Assembly: GCA_039829955.1 (NCBI GenBank)
Contig: CP140035.1
Location: 543,771-607,770 of the forward strand
DNA: 64,000 nt
Source: Buchnera aphidicola (Nurudea shiraii)
GTDB lineage: Bacteria; Pseudomonadota; Gammaproteobacteria; Enterobacterales; Enterobacteriaceae
Reading direction: 5' to 3'
Shown: positions 9,404 through 18,953 of the stretch, in pieces
How the letters are laid out: each line of letters starts with the position of its first letter
How positions within the stretch are numbered: the first letter of the stretch is position 1
Notes under the pieces: generated by a model
Databases searched by the model: none
What the model saw: only the letters and a program-made list of their open reading frames with translations
What the model was told of the DNA's origin: nothing
Made by a program: the position numbers and the translations under genes

Positions 9404-10500
9404 TTTATTTCTCTGTGAGATAATAATTTAGAGATAATGTCACCCATTTCTCTAGTACTAATAAAATGACAATTATTACTTGATATATCTCTCGTTCTAT
9501 AACCTAAATTTAAAACCTCGAAAATCACTGAATCAATAATATTCGCTATTGTATCTAATTTAAAACTATATCTTACTAACATACTTATAGAGAGAATTAA
9601 AGAAATAGGATTAGCTATATTTTTCCCTTGAATATCAGGAGCTGAACCACCTGATGGCTCATATAATCCAAACCTTTTCTCATTTATACTAGCAGATGGC
9701 AATAATCCTATAGATCCTGAAATCATTGCGCATGCGTCAGAAATTATATCCCCGAACAAATTAGAACATAATAATACATCAAAACTTTTTGGATCTTTAA
9801 TAATTTGCATAACAGCATTATCAATATATAAATGAGATAATTTTACCTCTGGATAATCTATAGCTATACTATTTACTGTTTCTCTCCATAAAATAGAAGT
9901 ATCTAATACATTAGCTTTATCTATTGAAGTAAGTTTACATTTTCTACTTAATGCCAATTTAAATGCCATGCGAGCAATTCTCTCAATTTCAAACTGATAA
10001 TATATTTCAGTGTCAAACGAATACTTTTTTAAATCCTTATATTGAGTACCTCTAGGAGTTCCGAAATAAATACCCCCTATCAATTCACGCACACATAAAA
10101 TATTAAATCCTCCTCTAACGATTTGAAAACGAAGTGGCGATAACTTTTCTAATCCAGGATATAACTGAGAAGGCCTTAAATTCGCAAATAAATTAAAATA
10201 TTTCCTCAAAGGAAGTAAAGAAGCTCTTTCAGGTTGTAAATGAAGAGGTAGTTTACTCCATTTTGGACCTCCTACTGCCCCAAATAAAATAGCATCAGAA
10301 TTTCTACATCCTTCTAATGTATTTTTAGGCAATGCCATGCCATGTCTATCTATCGCAATCCCTCCAATATCATATTCCTTCGTTTTAATATTTAAACCAA
10401 ATTTTTTTCGAAGAACATTTAAAATTTTATATCCTTCCTGCATTATTTCAGGTCCAATACCATCACCTGGTAAAATAGAAATTTTATACTTTTGATTCAT
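9400..10500 (-). CDS. leuB: 3-isopropylmalate dehydrogenase
   Basis: LeuB oxidises and decarboxylates 3-isopropylmalate with NAD+, the third dedicated leucine step. The 366-residue product (E. coli 363) shows ISILPGDGIGPEIM at the start, RPERASLLPLRK-like substrate residues, VRELIGGIYFG, the metal-site segment NLFGDIISDACAMISGSIGLLPSAS, and EPSGGSAPDIQGK. It heads the leuB-leuC-leuD operon; a GAAAGGA sequence lies about 13 bases before the ATG. leuA, normally the first gene of such a cluster, is at the far end. Confidence 0.97.
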   Translation of the reverse strand: MNQKYKISILPGDGIGPEIMQEGYKILNVLRKKFGLNIKTKEYDIGGIAIDRHGMALPKNTLEGCRNSDAILFGAVGGPKWSKLPLHLQPERASLLPLRKYFNLFANLRPSQLYPGLEKLSPLRFQIVRGGFNILCVRELIGGIYFGTPRGTQYKDLKKYSFDTEIYYQFEIERIARMAFKLALSRKCKLTSIDKANVLDTSILWRETVNSIAIDYPEVKLSHLYIDNAVMQIIKDPKSFDVLLCSNLFGDIISDACAMISGSIGLLPSASINEKRFGLYEPSGGSAPDIQGKNIANPISLILSISMLVRYSFKLDTIANIIDSVIFEVLNLGYRTRDISSNNCHFISTREMGDIISKLLSHREIK

Positions 10501-11374
10501 ATACAGTTCAAATTCCTTTCTTTAAAATATTAAAATTTTTGTACATTAGATAACAAACTTTTTTAAAATACATAAAAAATTATTGTTTTAATAAAAATAA
10601 TTAACTTAAAAACTTTATTAACTGAAATTTAAATATACTGACTTTCAATCAAACATCTGTAATCAATGAAAAAACAACACATATCTCAATACTTATCTCT
10701 AAAAACTACGAGAAATTGTTATTTTAAAAATAATATCTTTTAAATAAATTTTCAATTGTATTAATTAATCATTAATAAATATTATTACTATATAATATTT
10801 TTATTTTCTATTAAAATAGAATATTTAAAAAAACAATTTCAAAAAATAAAAACAATCATACTCTCGAGAACACGATTTCTAAAATATTATACAAAAAACT
10901 TTTCTTAATTTTATACTTTAAAAATAACTACTCGAATGTTTGAATAAAAATCATTATTGTAATAAAAATAAAAAATCTAATTTATTAATATGAATGAATA
11001 TCGAAATGTTTTATAAAATTTAACACTAATGACTTTGAAAATTTAATCAAAACATATTTAAATTTCTATTCATATAAAAATAAAAATTCTGTAAAAACAT
11101 ATTAATTATTATAACTATATGAAATTAAGCAATCACATATGATAATATATCTTTTTCATACAATAACAAAACTTAAAATTTTTCATAAATGTTATTGCAA
11201 TAAGAATTAATTCTAATGTAAAATTTAATTTCATTTTCACAAATATATTAGAAATAGTATCTCATATTTTCAATACAATTTTATCTTTTAAATTCTGCAT
11301 TTAAAATATAAAAAATTCTATTGTTTAATTTTTAATATATTTTAGTGAATTACAAATATATATATTTTATACAA
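10501..11374. other. Gene-free spacer between leuB and hemW
   Basis: This stretch of 874 bases separates divergent leuB and hemW. It must hold the promoter of the leuBCD operon and that of hemW. I looked for remnants of yggS or rdgB, which lie between ruvX and hemW in E. coli, and for plasmid rep genes, and found nothing convincing. Around 11200-11215 there is a short GAATTAATTC palindrome of no clear meaning. Confidence 0.5.
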
Positions 11375-12509
11375 ATGTCAAACTTACCTCCATTAAGTCT
11401 ATATATACATATTCCTTGGTGCACTAGAATATGTCCCTATTGCAATTTTAATGTATTTAAAAAAAAGCAAAATATTCAAGAAAAAAAATATATAGAACAC
11501 CTTTTAAAAGATTTTAAAAACGATATCTTATTATCTTCAAACAGAAAGATTAAAACAATTTTTATAGGAGGGGGGACTCCTAGTTTGTTAAGTAAAAAAT
11601 CTATTAAATACTTATTAGATTCCATAAGAGAAATAACATTTATTTCTAAATTTTCTGAAATTACTATTGAATCTAATTCTACAATATCAGAAATTAAAAA
11701 ATTTTTAGATTATAAAAAACTTGGAATAAACCGATTTTCTATAGGAATGCAAACTTTTAACAAAAAACAATTAAAAATATTAAAAAAAGATCCAAATAAT
11801 AAAACAATACTTAATACTATAAAAAATTTCAAAAATTTTAAAATAAATAACATAAATCTCGAATTAATGTATGGTCTACCTCAACAAACTTTAAAAACAG
11901 CTTTATTAGATCTAACATCTATTATTCAATTAAATTCACAACATATTTCTTGGTATCCTCTATATCTTGAACCTCATACCCCATTTTATTCAAATAAAAT
12001 AATGTTACCTAACCATGACATTTTATGGGATATATACGTACAAGGAGAAAAAATGCTAAAACAAGCAGGATACAAAAAATATGCAATATCTTCTTATTCA
12101 AAAAAAAAAATATAATTGCCGTCATAATTTAAATTATTGGAGATTTGGAGATTATATTGGAATTGGTTGTGGAGCTCATGGAAAAATAACACAACAAAAC
12201 GGAGACATAATAAGAACCATAAAAGAAAACAATCCAAAATACTTCATTCAAGGAAAATACATAAACAAAAAATATGTGGTTTCAAAAAACGTAATACCAT
12301 ATGAATTTTTTTCAAATCGTTTTAGATTATATGAACCAACTTTAAGAACCCACTTTGAAAAATATACAAACATTCAAGAATGTACAATTCAAAATAAAAT
12401 TAAAAAATCTATTTCAAAAAAATATTTAATACAAACAAGAAAACATTGGAAAACTACGAAAAAAGGAAAATTGTTCTTAGATTTTCTTTTAGAAGTGTTT
12501 TTGAAATAA
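11375..12509 (+). CDS. hemW: HemW (YggW) radical-SAM heme chaperone, frame broken at an A11 run
   Basis: HemW is a radical-SAM protein related to HemN and thought to deliver heme. The radical-SAM cysteines are in IPWCTRICPYCNF (CX3CX2C), followed by IGGGTPSLL. The open frame stops at 12113-12115 just after eleven A (12100-12110). The rest (YNCRHNLNYWRFGDYIGIGCGAHG onward, in two parts matching E. coli) continues in the next frame to 12509. Ten A would give one 377-residue protein, the family length (378). Both halves are well conserved, so RNA polymerase slippage may still yield some intact protein; recent inactivation or sequencing error are alternatives. The start is the ATG at 11375 rather than the GTG at 11345, because MSNLPPLSLYIHIPW matches the family N-terminus. 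Confidence 0.9.
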
Positions 12510-12750
12510 AATCATATAAATTATAATAATAATTTAAAAAAATTAAAGTAAAAGATATTAAAATTTATTATTGTAAAATTCGAAACATATAAATAACTTT
12601 GATTATATAAAATATGTAAATATAGTTATACATGAATTTAAACATGAATAATACATAAATATTTGAAATATAATATTAATATATTAACCTATATATTAAT
12701 ATTAAAAAACTTTAACAACTAAAATATACAATATTAATATTGAGAAAAAT

Positions 12751-13782
12751 ATGTTATTTTCCCAATTAGTTTTAAACTGGTACCACCAAAATGGTAGAAA
12801 GAGTTTACCTTGGAAAAAAGATAAAAACCCATATAAAGTCTGGATATCAGAAATTATGTTACAACAAACACAAGTAAAAACTGTGATTCCATATTACAAA
12901 AAATTTATAAAAAAATTTCCTAATGTTAATATACTAGCACATACTACTATCAATCACATACTTAATGCATGGAGTGGATTAGGATATTACAATAGAGCTC
13001 ACAACATTTATCGTACTGCAAATATTATTGTAAAAAACTATCAAGGAAAATTTCCAGACAATTTAATTGACATTATTAAATTACCGGGAATAGGACGTAC
13101 TACAGCAGGAGCTATTTTATCATTTGGATTCAATTTATATGCCTGTATTCTTGAATGTAATATAAAAAGGCTTTTATTAAGATATTTTAACTTACATAAT
13201 TATAATACAAAACATATTGATAAAAAATTATGGTCTATTATAAATCTATTAACACCTATACATAAAACAAGTCAATTTAATCAAGCTATAATGGATATAG
13301 GAGCTTTAATTTGTTTAAAATCTTTACCTAAATGTTATATTTGTCCTATAAACAAAACATGTTTATTTTTTATTCAAAAACAAAAAATTGAAAAATTTAT
13401 ATATACACCAAAAAAACAAAAAAAAACTGAAAACATCTTTTTATTAATTATACAATACAAAAATTTAATGTTTTTATGTAAAAGTAGTATAAACAAGATA
13501 TGGAAAGGATTATATTGTTTTCCAACATTTTACAATCAATTAGAAATATTAAAATGGATAAAAGAAAATAACATTAAAATAAAAAGTCAAAAAATGTTTG
13601 AAAAATTTATATATAAAATTTCCCATATACATTTTTTTTGTACCCCTATAAAAATAAAAATAACAAATTCATATTTTATAAATGAAATTAAACAGAGCAT
13701 GTGGCTTAATGTTTTAAAACCTCAATGTGTAGGATTATCAACTCTTACAAAAAAAGTTATAAAAATATGTCTTATTACTTAA
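12751..13782 (+). CDS. mutY: Adenine DNA glycosylase MutY
   Basis: MutY removes adenine mispaired with 8-oxoguanine. The 343-residue protein (E. coli 350) keeps the catalytic Glu in WISEIMLQQTQV (E34), the helix-hairpin-helix LPGIGRTTAG (111-120), the [4Fe-4S] cysteines C188, C195, C198 and C204 in the CX6CX2CX5C pattern, and the C-terminal NUDIX-like domain. The catalytic Asp (D138 in E. coli, in LDGNVKR) is replaced: the segment reads LECNIKR, giving E135 and C136 (codons at 13153-13158). Activity may therefore be reduced; this is inference. yggX follows 26 bases later, as in E. coli. Confidence 0.95.
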   Translation: MLFSQLVLNWYHQNGRKSLPWKKDKNPYKVWISEIMLQQTQVKTVIPYYKKFIKKFPNVNILAHTTINHILNAWSGLGYYNRAHNIYRTANIIVKNYQGKFPDNLIDIIKLPGIGRTTAGAILSFGFNLYACILECNIKRLLLRYFNLHNYNTKHIDKKLWSIINLLTPIHKTSQFNQAIMDIGALICLKSLPKCYICPINKTCLFFIQKQKIEKFIYTPKKQKKTENIFLLIIQYKNLMFLCKSSINKIWKGLYCFPTFYNQLEILKWIKENNIKIKSQKMFEKFIYKISHIHFFCTPIKIKITNSYFINEIKQSMWLNVLKPQCVGLSTLTKKVIKICLIT

Positions 13783-13808
13783 AATTAACTAGAAGGCTTG
13801 AATACAAA

Positions 13809-14054
13809 ATGGAAAAAAAAATTTTTTGTCGTTTTCTTAAAAAATATACGTTAAGCCTAGATAATCCTCCATATCCAGGGAAAATAGGCCAGAAAATTTA
13901 TGAAAATATTTCAAAATTAGCATGGAAACAATGGATTATTCAGCAAACTAAAATAATTAATGAAAAAAAACTAAATATGTTAAATCATCAAGATCGAAAA
14001 AATTTAGAGAAATATATGATAAACTTTCTTTTTTTGAAAAAAACTAAAAAATAG
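13809..14054 (+). CDS. yggX: YggX, Fe(II)-trafficking protein
   Basis: YggX is a small protein linked to protection of iron-sulfur clusters from oxidation. The 81-residue product from the ATG at 13809 matches E. coli YggX: KKIFCRFLKKY at the start, YPGKIGQKIYENISKLAWKQW, then INEKKLNMLNHQDRKNLE and INFLF. The frame is open further upstream to 13725, inside mutY, but that extension has no counterpart in the family. The ATG at 13809 has AAGG upstream at 13793. The E. coli C-terminal tail of about 10 residues is missing. It is coupled to mutY, its E. coli neighbour. Confidence 0.92.
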   Translation: MEKKIFCRFLKKYTLSLDNPPYPGKIGQKIYENISKLAWKQWIIQQTKIINEKKLNMLNHQDRKNLEKYMINFLFLKKTKK

Positions 14055-14130
14055 TAACATTATATATTCAAAATTTTACTAAAACTAAAATAAAAATAAT
14101 TATTATTTAAAATAAATATTATATAAAATT

Positions 14131-14946
14131 ATGAATTTTACATATAACTACTCACAAAAAAAACAATATAACGTCCTAATATTTGATTCAGGTTTAGGAG
14201 GTTTGTCTATTTATAAAAAAATGCAACACCGTTTTCCTAACATAAATTACATTTACGTGTTTGACAACGAATGTTTTCCATACGGAAATAAAGAAATATC
14301 CTTTATTTTTGAAAGATGTTCGAAAATAATTGAACTAGTATCTAAAAAAATACATATTTCTACAATGATATTAGCATGCAATACAATTAGTGTAACTAGT
14401 TTAATGTCATTAAAAAAAACTTTTAACTTTCCTATAATTGGAATTACTCCAGATATAAAAAAATCTATAAAAATAACTCGAACTAAAACTATTGGATTAT
14501 TAGCAACCAAAGTTACTATTCACCATGATAGCATTCAAAAAAAAATTGCATCATTACTACCTGAAATTATTATAAAAACATTATATAATAATAATTTAGT
14601 AAAATTAGCAGAAAAAAAAATAAAATATAATTTTGTTAATAAAAAAGAAATAAGTAATATAATGAAACCATGGTATTCAAAAACAAATAATGTTGATACA
14701 ATCATACTAGGTTGTACTCACTTTAACTTTCTAAAATATGAAATCCAACAACTGTTCTCTAAAAAAATTTGTATACTTAATTCCAATATAAAAATATCAA
14801 AAAAATTTTTTAATATCTTAAAAAATAATTACATTAAAAAAAATAAAAACATTGTATTTTTTTCAAAGTTTGAAAAAAATCATATATATATATTAAATTT
14901 GTTTAAAACATACAAATTCTCAAAATTTAAAAAACTAAATATTTAA
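14131..14946 (+). CDS. murI: Glutamate racemase
   Basis: MurI makes D-glutamate for peptidoglycan. The 271-residue product keeps the two catalytic cysteines in LACNT (C83) and GCTHF (C195), the N-terminal IFDSGLGGLSIYKKM and the FPYGNKE loop. The family in E. coli is slightly longer at the N-terminus. The C-terminal 50 residues are Lys/Asn-rich and poorly conserved, which is usual in this genome. It is 76 bases downstream of yggX and converges on sbcB. Confidence 0.94.
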   Translation: MNFTYNYSQKKQYNVLIFDSGLGGLSIYKKMQHRFPNINYIYVFDNECFPYGNKEISFIFERCSKIIELVSKKIHISTMILACNTISVTSLMSLKKTFNFPIIGITPDIKKSIKITRTKTIGLLATKVTIHHDSIQKKIASLLPEIIIKTLYNNNLVKLAEKKIKYNFVNKKEISNIMKPWYSKTNNVDTIILGCTHFNFLKYEIQQLFSKKICILNSNIKISKKFFNILKNNYIKKNKNIVFFSKFEKNHIYILNLFKTYKFSKFKKLNI

Positions 14947-15031
14947 AAAAATATATTTACATTTTAATAAATCTAATTCCAGTTAATATTTTAAAATATT
15001 TTAAAATACTATGATTTAACAAAACTACTAA

Positions 15032-16447
15032 TTAAAAAAACTTTTTAAATATATTTATATATCTTAATAAATCTTTTAAAAGTAGTATATTTTTAAAATC
15101 ATTATAATTCAATTTCAATAAATATATAATTTTTTTGGTATATTTATTAATACTATCTTGATTTATTTTTTTATTGCAATATTGAATCCAAAAAATTCTT
15201 TCTGTATGATTTAACATATGAGAAAAATTTCTAGCTATACACCGTTTCAATAAAGATCTTACTTTACTACTAGAAATAAATAAATTTCTATTAAATACAT
15301 TTTCCTTAAGAAATGCTCGTATAATTTTAATTACTTTTTTTTCTGAACTACTAAAAAAATTATCATAAATTTGTAAATCTATATCATTTTTTTTAGAAAA
15401 AACAAAGCAACTATTAATAAATTGTATTTTTTTCTTTAAAAAATGATTACTACGTATTAATGATAAATTTTTGTTACATACTAAATAATTTATTCCTAAT
15501 TTTAACATTCTTTTTGAACTAATAACATTTGTAGGTGCTAACATCGGACATCGATTCATATAGACAAACACAATTCCATATTCAAAAAGTTTTTTATAAT
15601 TTAACATCTCAGTTGTAATATTTAAAAAATATGCCAAAAATTTTTTAAAACTTTTCGTTAAATCAAATCCAATTAATATATTTTGATTATAAAAATTCCA
15701 TGAAATTGGAGCAATTACACTAATGTTTTTCCTTTCAGATCCGAAAAACCTAGAAATATATATCAAAGGCTTAATATTATAAATATCAACTATTTTTAAT
15801 AATTCTTGTTTTTTACGATATTTAAAAAAGTAATTAAACAACCTAGGTTGCTTATTTTTCAACAATTTCGCTACTTCAAGAGTAGCTTGAACGTCACTAA
15901 TAGCACTATGCGCATGACTATGATCAATATTATTAAATTTTGATATATTAGATAATTTGAAACTAGGAACTTTTAAATTTTTCTTAAAAGGCCAATTTAT
16001 ACCATTAGGCCGTAATACATAACAAGCTCGTAATACGTCTAACATATCCCATCTAGAATTGTTATTTTTCCAACTCCATTCATAAGGATCGATGAAATTA
16101 CGATAAAAAATATTTCTCGTGATTTCATCGTCAAAATGAATATTATTGTAACCAACAATACATGTATTAGGTTTGGAAAATTGTTCATAAATTTTACTGG
16201 AAAATTCAAACTCATTTGTACCATATTTTCTTGTATAATTTGGAGAAATTCCAGTAATCAATATAGATTCAGGATTTGGAAGATAATCTACAGGAGGATA
16301 ACAAAAAAATTCTAAGGGTATATCGACAATATTAAAATTTATATCAGTACGAATACAAGCAAACTGAGCTGGTTTATCTAATACTGTATCAATTCCAAAA
16401 GTTTCATAATCATAAAATAGAAAAGTGAAATTATCTAAATTAAACAT
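15032..16447 (-). CDS. sbcB: Exonuclease I
   Basis: Exonuclease I degrades single-stranded DNA 3' to 5' in recombination and mismatch repair. The 471 residues align with E. coli SbcB (475). The DEDDh active site is intact: FYDYETFG (D13, E15), GYNNIHFDDEITRNIF, and HSHAHSAISDVQATLE with the catalytic His and Asp. The SH3-like and C-terminal domains are recognisable (ISRFFGSER, LNHTERIFW). Its partner mutL is a relic in this window, so a mismatch-repair role is doubtful. Confidence 0.95.
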   Translation of the reverse strand: MFNLDNFTFLFYDYETFGIDTVLDKPAQFACIRTDINFNIVDIPLEFFCYPPVDYLPNPESILITGISPNYTRKYGTNEFEFSSKIYEQFSKPNTCIVGYNNIHFDDEITRNIFYRNFIDPYEWSWKNNNSRWDMLDVLRACYVLRPNGINWPFKKNLKVPSFKLSNISKFNNIDHSHAHSAISDVQATLEVAKLLKNKQPRLFNYFFKYRKKQELLKIVDIYNIKPLIYISRFFGSERKNISVIAPISWNFYNQNILIGFDLTKSFKKFLAYFLNITTEMLNYKKLFEYGIVFVYMNRCPMLAPTNVISSKRMLKLGINYLVCNKNLSLIRSNHFLKKKIQFINSCFVFSKKNDIDLQIYDNFFSSSEKKVIKIIRAFLKENVFNRNLFISSSKVRSLLKRCIARNFSHMLNHTERIFWIQYCNKKINQDSINKYTKKIIYLLKLNYNDFKNILLLKDLLRYINIFKKFF

Positions 16448-16549
16448 TATATTTTTATTTATAAATACATGTTATAAAAATTTAAAAAATTTAAAACTGT
16501 AAAATGTTTACATTTACTTAAATAAATATTTTAAAATCATGAAATTTTT

Positions 16550-16622
16550 CTCCTCCGACTGGACTCGAACCAGTGACATACGGATTAACAGTCCGCTGTT
16601 CTACCAACTGAACTACAGAGGA
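16550..16622 (-). tRNA. tRNA-Asn (anticodon GTT)
   Basis: The reverse strand folds into a standard cloverleaf of 73 nt: acceptor TCCTCTG with CGGAGGA, D arm GTTC..GAAC, anticodon loop CTGTTAA, T arm CTGGTTCGAGTCCAG. It is nearly identical to E. coli tRNA-Asn. The discriminator base is G and CCA is not encoded. Confidence 0.97.
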
Positions 16623-16737
16623 ATAAAAATTCTATCAAAAAAAGTTTTTATTGTCAAGAAATTAAAATTTAAAAAATATATGTTTTTAACTAAAATATAT
16701 GTATAATATAAAAAGTTGCAATATTGAAACTTCTTAG

Positions 16738-16810
16738 GGCTCCTTAGCTCAGTGGTAAGAGCAGGCGACTCATAATCGCTTGGCCGCTGGTTCGAATCCA
16801 GCAGGAGCCA
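16738..16810 (+). tRNA. tRNA-Ile2 (anticodon CAT, to be lysidine-modified)
   Basis: A 73-nt cloverleaf with acceptor GGCTCCT/AGGAGCC and anticodon loop CTCATAA. The anticodon CAT could mean Met, but the anticodon stem GGCGA/TCGCT and the body match E. coli tRNA-Ile2 rather than elongator Met. It would read AUA codons after lysidine modification by TilS, important in an AT-rich genome. CCA is not encoded. It is divergent from tRNA-Asn. Confidence 0.9.
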
Positions 16811-16859
16811 ATTTATATAATTAATTTTATTATAAACCATTCTAAAACTAAAATATAAA

Positions 16860-17507
16860 ATGAAAAACTGGAAACAAAAATTTATTCAATTTTGCTTTGA
16901 AAGAAACATATTAAAATTCGGAAAATTCAGATTAAAATCGGGCGAAAAAAGCTCGTTTTTTTTTAATTTTAGTTTTTTTAATACAGGATGTGATCTTGAA
17001 AAACTAGGATTTTTCTATGCTAAAACAATCATTAAAAATAACATTGATTGCAACACTTTATTCGGAATAGCATATAAAGGCATTCCTATTGTTATATCAT
17101 CTATCATAGCATTAAAAAAATATTTTAATATTAATATTACTTATTGTTTTTCTAGAAAAGAAACAAAAAATTATGGAGAACATGGAAAATTTATTGGATG
17201 TGACTTATCAAAAAAAAATATCCTTATACTAGATGATGTAATTACATCAGGAACATCTATACAAAATACAATACAAACAATCGAATCTTATACACCACTA
17301 TCCAATAACTTGATATCAGGTATATTAGTAGCTTTAGATAGACGAAAAAACAAAAATTTAAATTTGTTCTTTTTAAAAAAACAATATAATTTAAAAATAA
17401 TTTCTATAATAAAAATACAAGATATCATAAATTACGTAAAAAATAACAAAACATTATTTTGTTATTTAAACCATATAGAAAAAATGAATTGCGAGATTAT
17501 GAAATAA
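16860..17507 (+). CDS. pyrE: Orotate phosphoribosyltransferase
   Basis: PyrE attaches phosphoribose to orotate in UMP synthesis. The 215-residue product (E. coli 213) carries KFGKFRLKSGEKS near the N-terminus, FGIAYKGIP, YCFSRKETKNYGEHG and the PRPP-binding motif ILILDDVITSGTS near residue 125. It lies 49 bases after tRNA-Ile2 on the same strand and converges on dut, the E. coli neighbourhood with slmA lost. Confidence 0.95.
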   Translation: MKNWKQKFIQFCFERNILKFGKFRLKSGEKSSFFFNFSFFNTGCDLEKLGFFYAKTIIKNNIDCNTLFGIAYKGIPIVISSIIALKKYFNINITYCFSRKETKNYGEHGKFIGCDLSKKNILILDDVITSGTSIQNTIQTIESYTPLSNNLISGILVALDRRKNKNLNLFFLKKQYNLKIISIIKIQDIINYVKNNKTLFCYLNHIEKMNCEIMK

Positions 17508-17549
17508 AAAATTTTTATAAAACTTTATATTAAAATCATAATTTTGAAA

Positions 17550-18014
17550 TTAATCTAATCCAGAATGACCAAATCCTTTCCCTTTTCTTTCAGTATTGTT
17601 AACAGTAAAATCTTTCACAAAATGAAAATTAGGCCTAATAATTGGAATAAAAACTATTTGAGCTATTCTCATACCTACAGTTATCATAAAAACTTTGTTA
17701 CTTCTATTCCACATAGATAACATAATTTGACCATTAAAGTCAGAATCAATCAATCCTATTAAATTTCCAAGAACAATTCCATTTTTATGACCTAAACCTG
17801 ATCTAGGTAAAATTAAAGCAGAAATAAACGGATCTTTTATATGTATAGCTATTCCAGTAGGAACTAAAATAGTATTATTAGGTAATAAACTCTTGTTTTC
17901 ACTAATACAAGCTCTCAAATCTAACCCAGAAGATCCTGGGGTTGCATAATTTGGAAAAAAGAACTTAGATTTTATATTTGAATCTAAAACTTTAATTTCA
18001 ATATTAAAATTCAT
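17550..18014 (-). CDS. dut: Deoxyuridine triphosphatase (dUTPase)
   Basis: dUTPase hydrolyses dUTP to dUMP, keeping uracil out of DNA and supplying dTMP synthesis. All five family motifs are visible in the 154-residue protein: YATPGSSGLDL, PRSGLGHKNG, GLIDSDFNG, GMRIAQ and the C-terminal RKGKGFGHSG. The length is close to E. coli (151-152). It converges on pyrE with a 42-base gap. Confidence 0.96.
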   Translation of the reverse strand: MNFNIEIKVLDSNIKSKFFFPNYATPGSSGLDLRACISENKSLLPNNTILVPTGIAIHIKDPFISALILPRSGLGHKNGIVLGNLIGLIDSDFNGQIMLSMWNRSNKVFMITVGMRIAQIVFIPIIRPNFHFVKDFTVNNTERKGKGFGHSGLD

Positions 18015-18166
18015 TTTACACCTTATTATTTTAAATATATTTAATATTTAAAACTACGCTAATCAAATATCAAACTTAATATACTAAGACAATAAAAAAT
18101 TTAAAATTACAAAAATTTATAAAAAACATTTTATTTCTTAGTATAAAATACCACGGTTAAAATCGT

Positions 18167-18631
18167 TTACACCTTCTCTTTAGATACAATATTTATCTCA
18201 ACAATTGTTTCAACATCGTGATGCGGTTTAAAAACTACATCATATTTGCCAATTTTTCGAAAAACTCCATTAGGAAGATATATTTCTTTTTTATTAATCT
18301 TTATTCCACTTAACTTAGATAACAATTTAGAAACATCACGTGGCCCTACAGAACCAAATAACTTTCCTTCTTTTCTAGTTTTTGAATATATTACTATCGG
18401 TTGAGAAATAACTTTAATTTTTTTAATACGCAATTGAGCTAAAGATAATTTGTCTAATAACTTTTGTTCAAACTCTATTTTTTTTTGCAATACTAATTTA
18501 ACATTAAGTTTAGTAGCTATCATTGCTTGTTTTCTGGGAATTAAAAAATTACGTGCATATCCTGACTTAACATGTATTATGTCACCTAGATTTCCTAAAT
18601 TTTCTACTTTTTCCAAAAGAATAATTTGCAT
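18167..18631 (-). CDS. rplI: 50S ribosomal protein L9
   Basis: L9 is a two-domain large-subunit protein bound to 23S rRNA. The 154 residues start MQIILLEKVENLGNLGDI, followed by VKSGYARNFLIPRKQA, a long connecting helix and the C-terminal domain with TRKEGKLFGSVGPRD. E. coli L9 has 149 residues. It is the last gene of rpsF-rpsR-rplI and follows rpsR after 40 bases. Confidence 0.96.
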   Translation of the reverse strand: MQIILLEKVENLGNLGDIIHVKSGYARNFLIPRKQAMIATKLNVKLVLQKKIEFEQKLLDKLSLAQLRIKKIKVISQPIVIYSKTRKEGKLFGSVGPRDVSKLLSKLSGIKINKKEIYLPNGVFRKIGKYDVVFKPHHDVETIVEINIVSKEKV

Positions 18632-18671
18632 TAATAAAAACCTACCCTACTTATATTTAAATGATAACATT

Positions 18672-18896
18672 TCATTGCTGCTGATCCGTATACGGTATCA
18701 AAGAAAGATAACGAGCACGTTTTATAGCTCGAGCTAATTGACGTTGATACTTAGCTCTAGTACCTGTAATTCTACTTGGAACTATCTTTCCATTTTCTGT
18801 AATATAACTTTTTAATATAAAAATATCTTTATAATCTATTTCTTTAACTTTGTCAGAAGTAAATCTACAAAATTTCCTGCGACGAAAATAACGCAT
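18672..18896 (-). CDS. rpsR: 30S ribosomal protein S18
   Basis: S18 binds 16S rRNA with S6 on the platform of the small subunit. The 74-residue product starts MRYFRRRKFCRFT and ends YTDQQQ, the E. coli arrangement with one residue fewer. The core ITENGKIVPSRITGTRAKYQRQLARAIKRARYL (in parts) is strongly conserved. It lies directly after rpsF; the priB gene that stands between them in E. coli is absent. Confidence 0.97.
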   Translation of the reverse strand: MRYFRRRKFCRFTSDKVKEIDYKDIFILKSYITENGKIVPSRITGTRAKYQRQLARAIKRARYLSLIPYTDQQQ

Positions 18897-18953
18897 TATA
18901 AAATATCCTTTACTTTTTATTTTGTAATCAAATAATTTTCACCACTCATTGGA

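Noticed and set aside
5398..11374. Integrated leu plasmid with replication genes still present
   Set aside because: No repA1, repA2 or yqhA-like frame is visible on either strand in the cluster or its spacers.
10501..11374. Remnants of yggS or rdgB upstream of hemW
   Set aside because: No ordered motifs could be read on the plus strand.
16738..16810. tRNA with anticodon CAT as elongator Met
   Set aside because: Anticodon stem and body match tRNA-Ile2; elongator tRNA-Met has a different stem.
16613..16840. A 75-residue open frame across tRNA-Ile2 on the minus strand
   Set aside because: It is the reverse complement of a tRNA gene.
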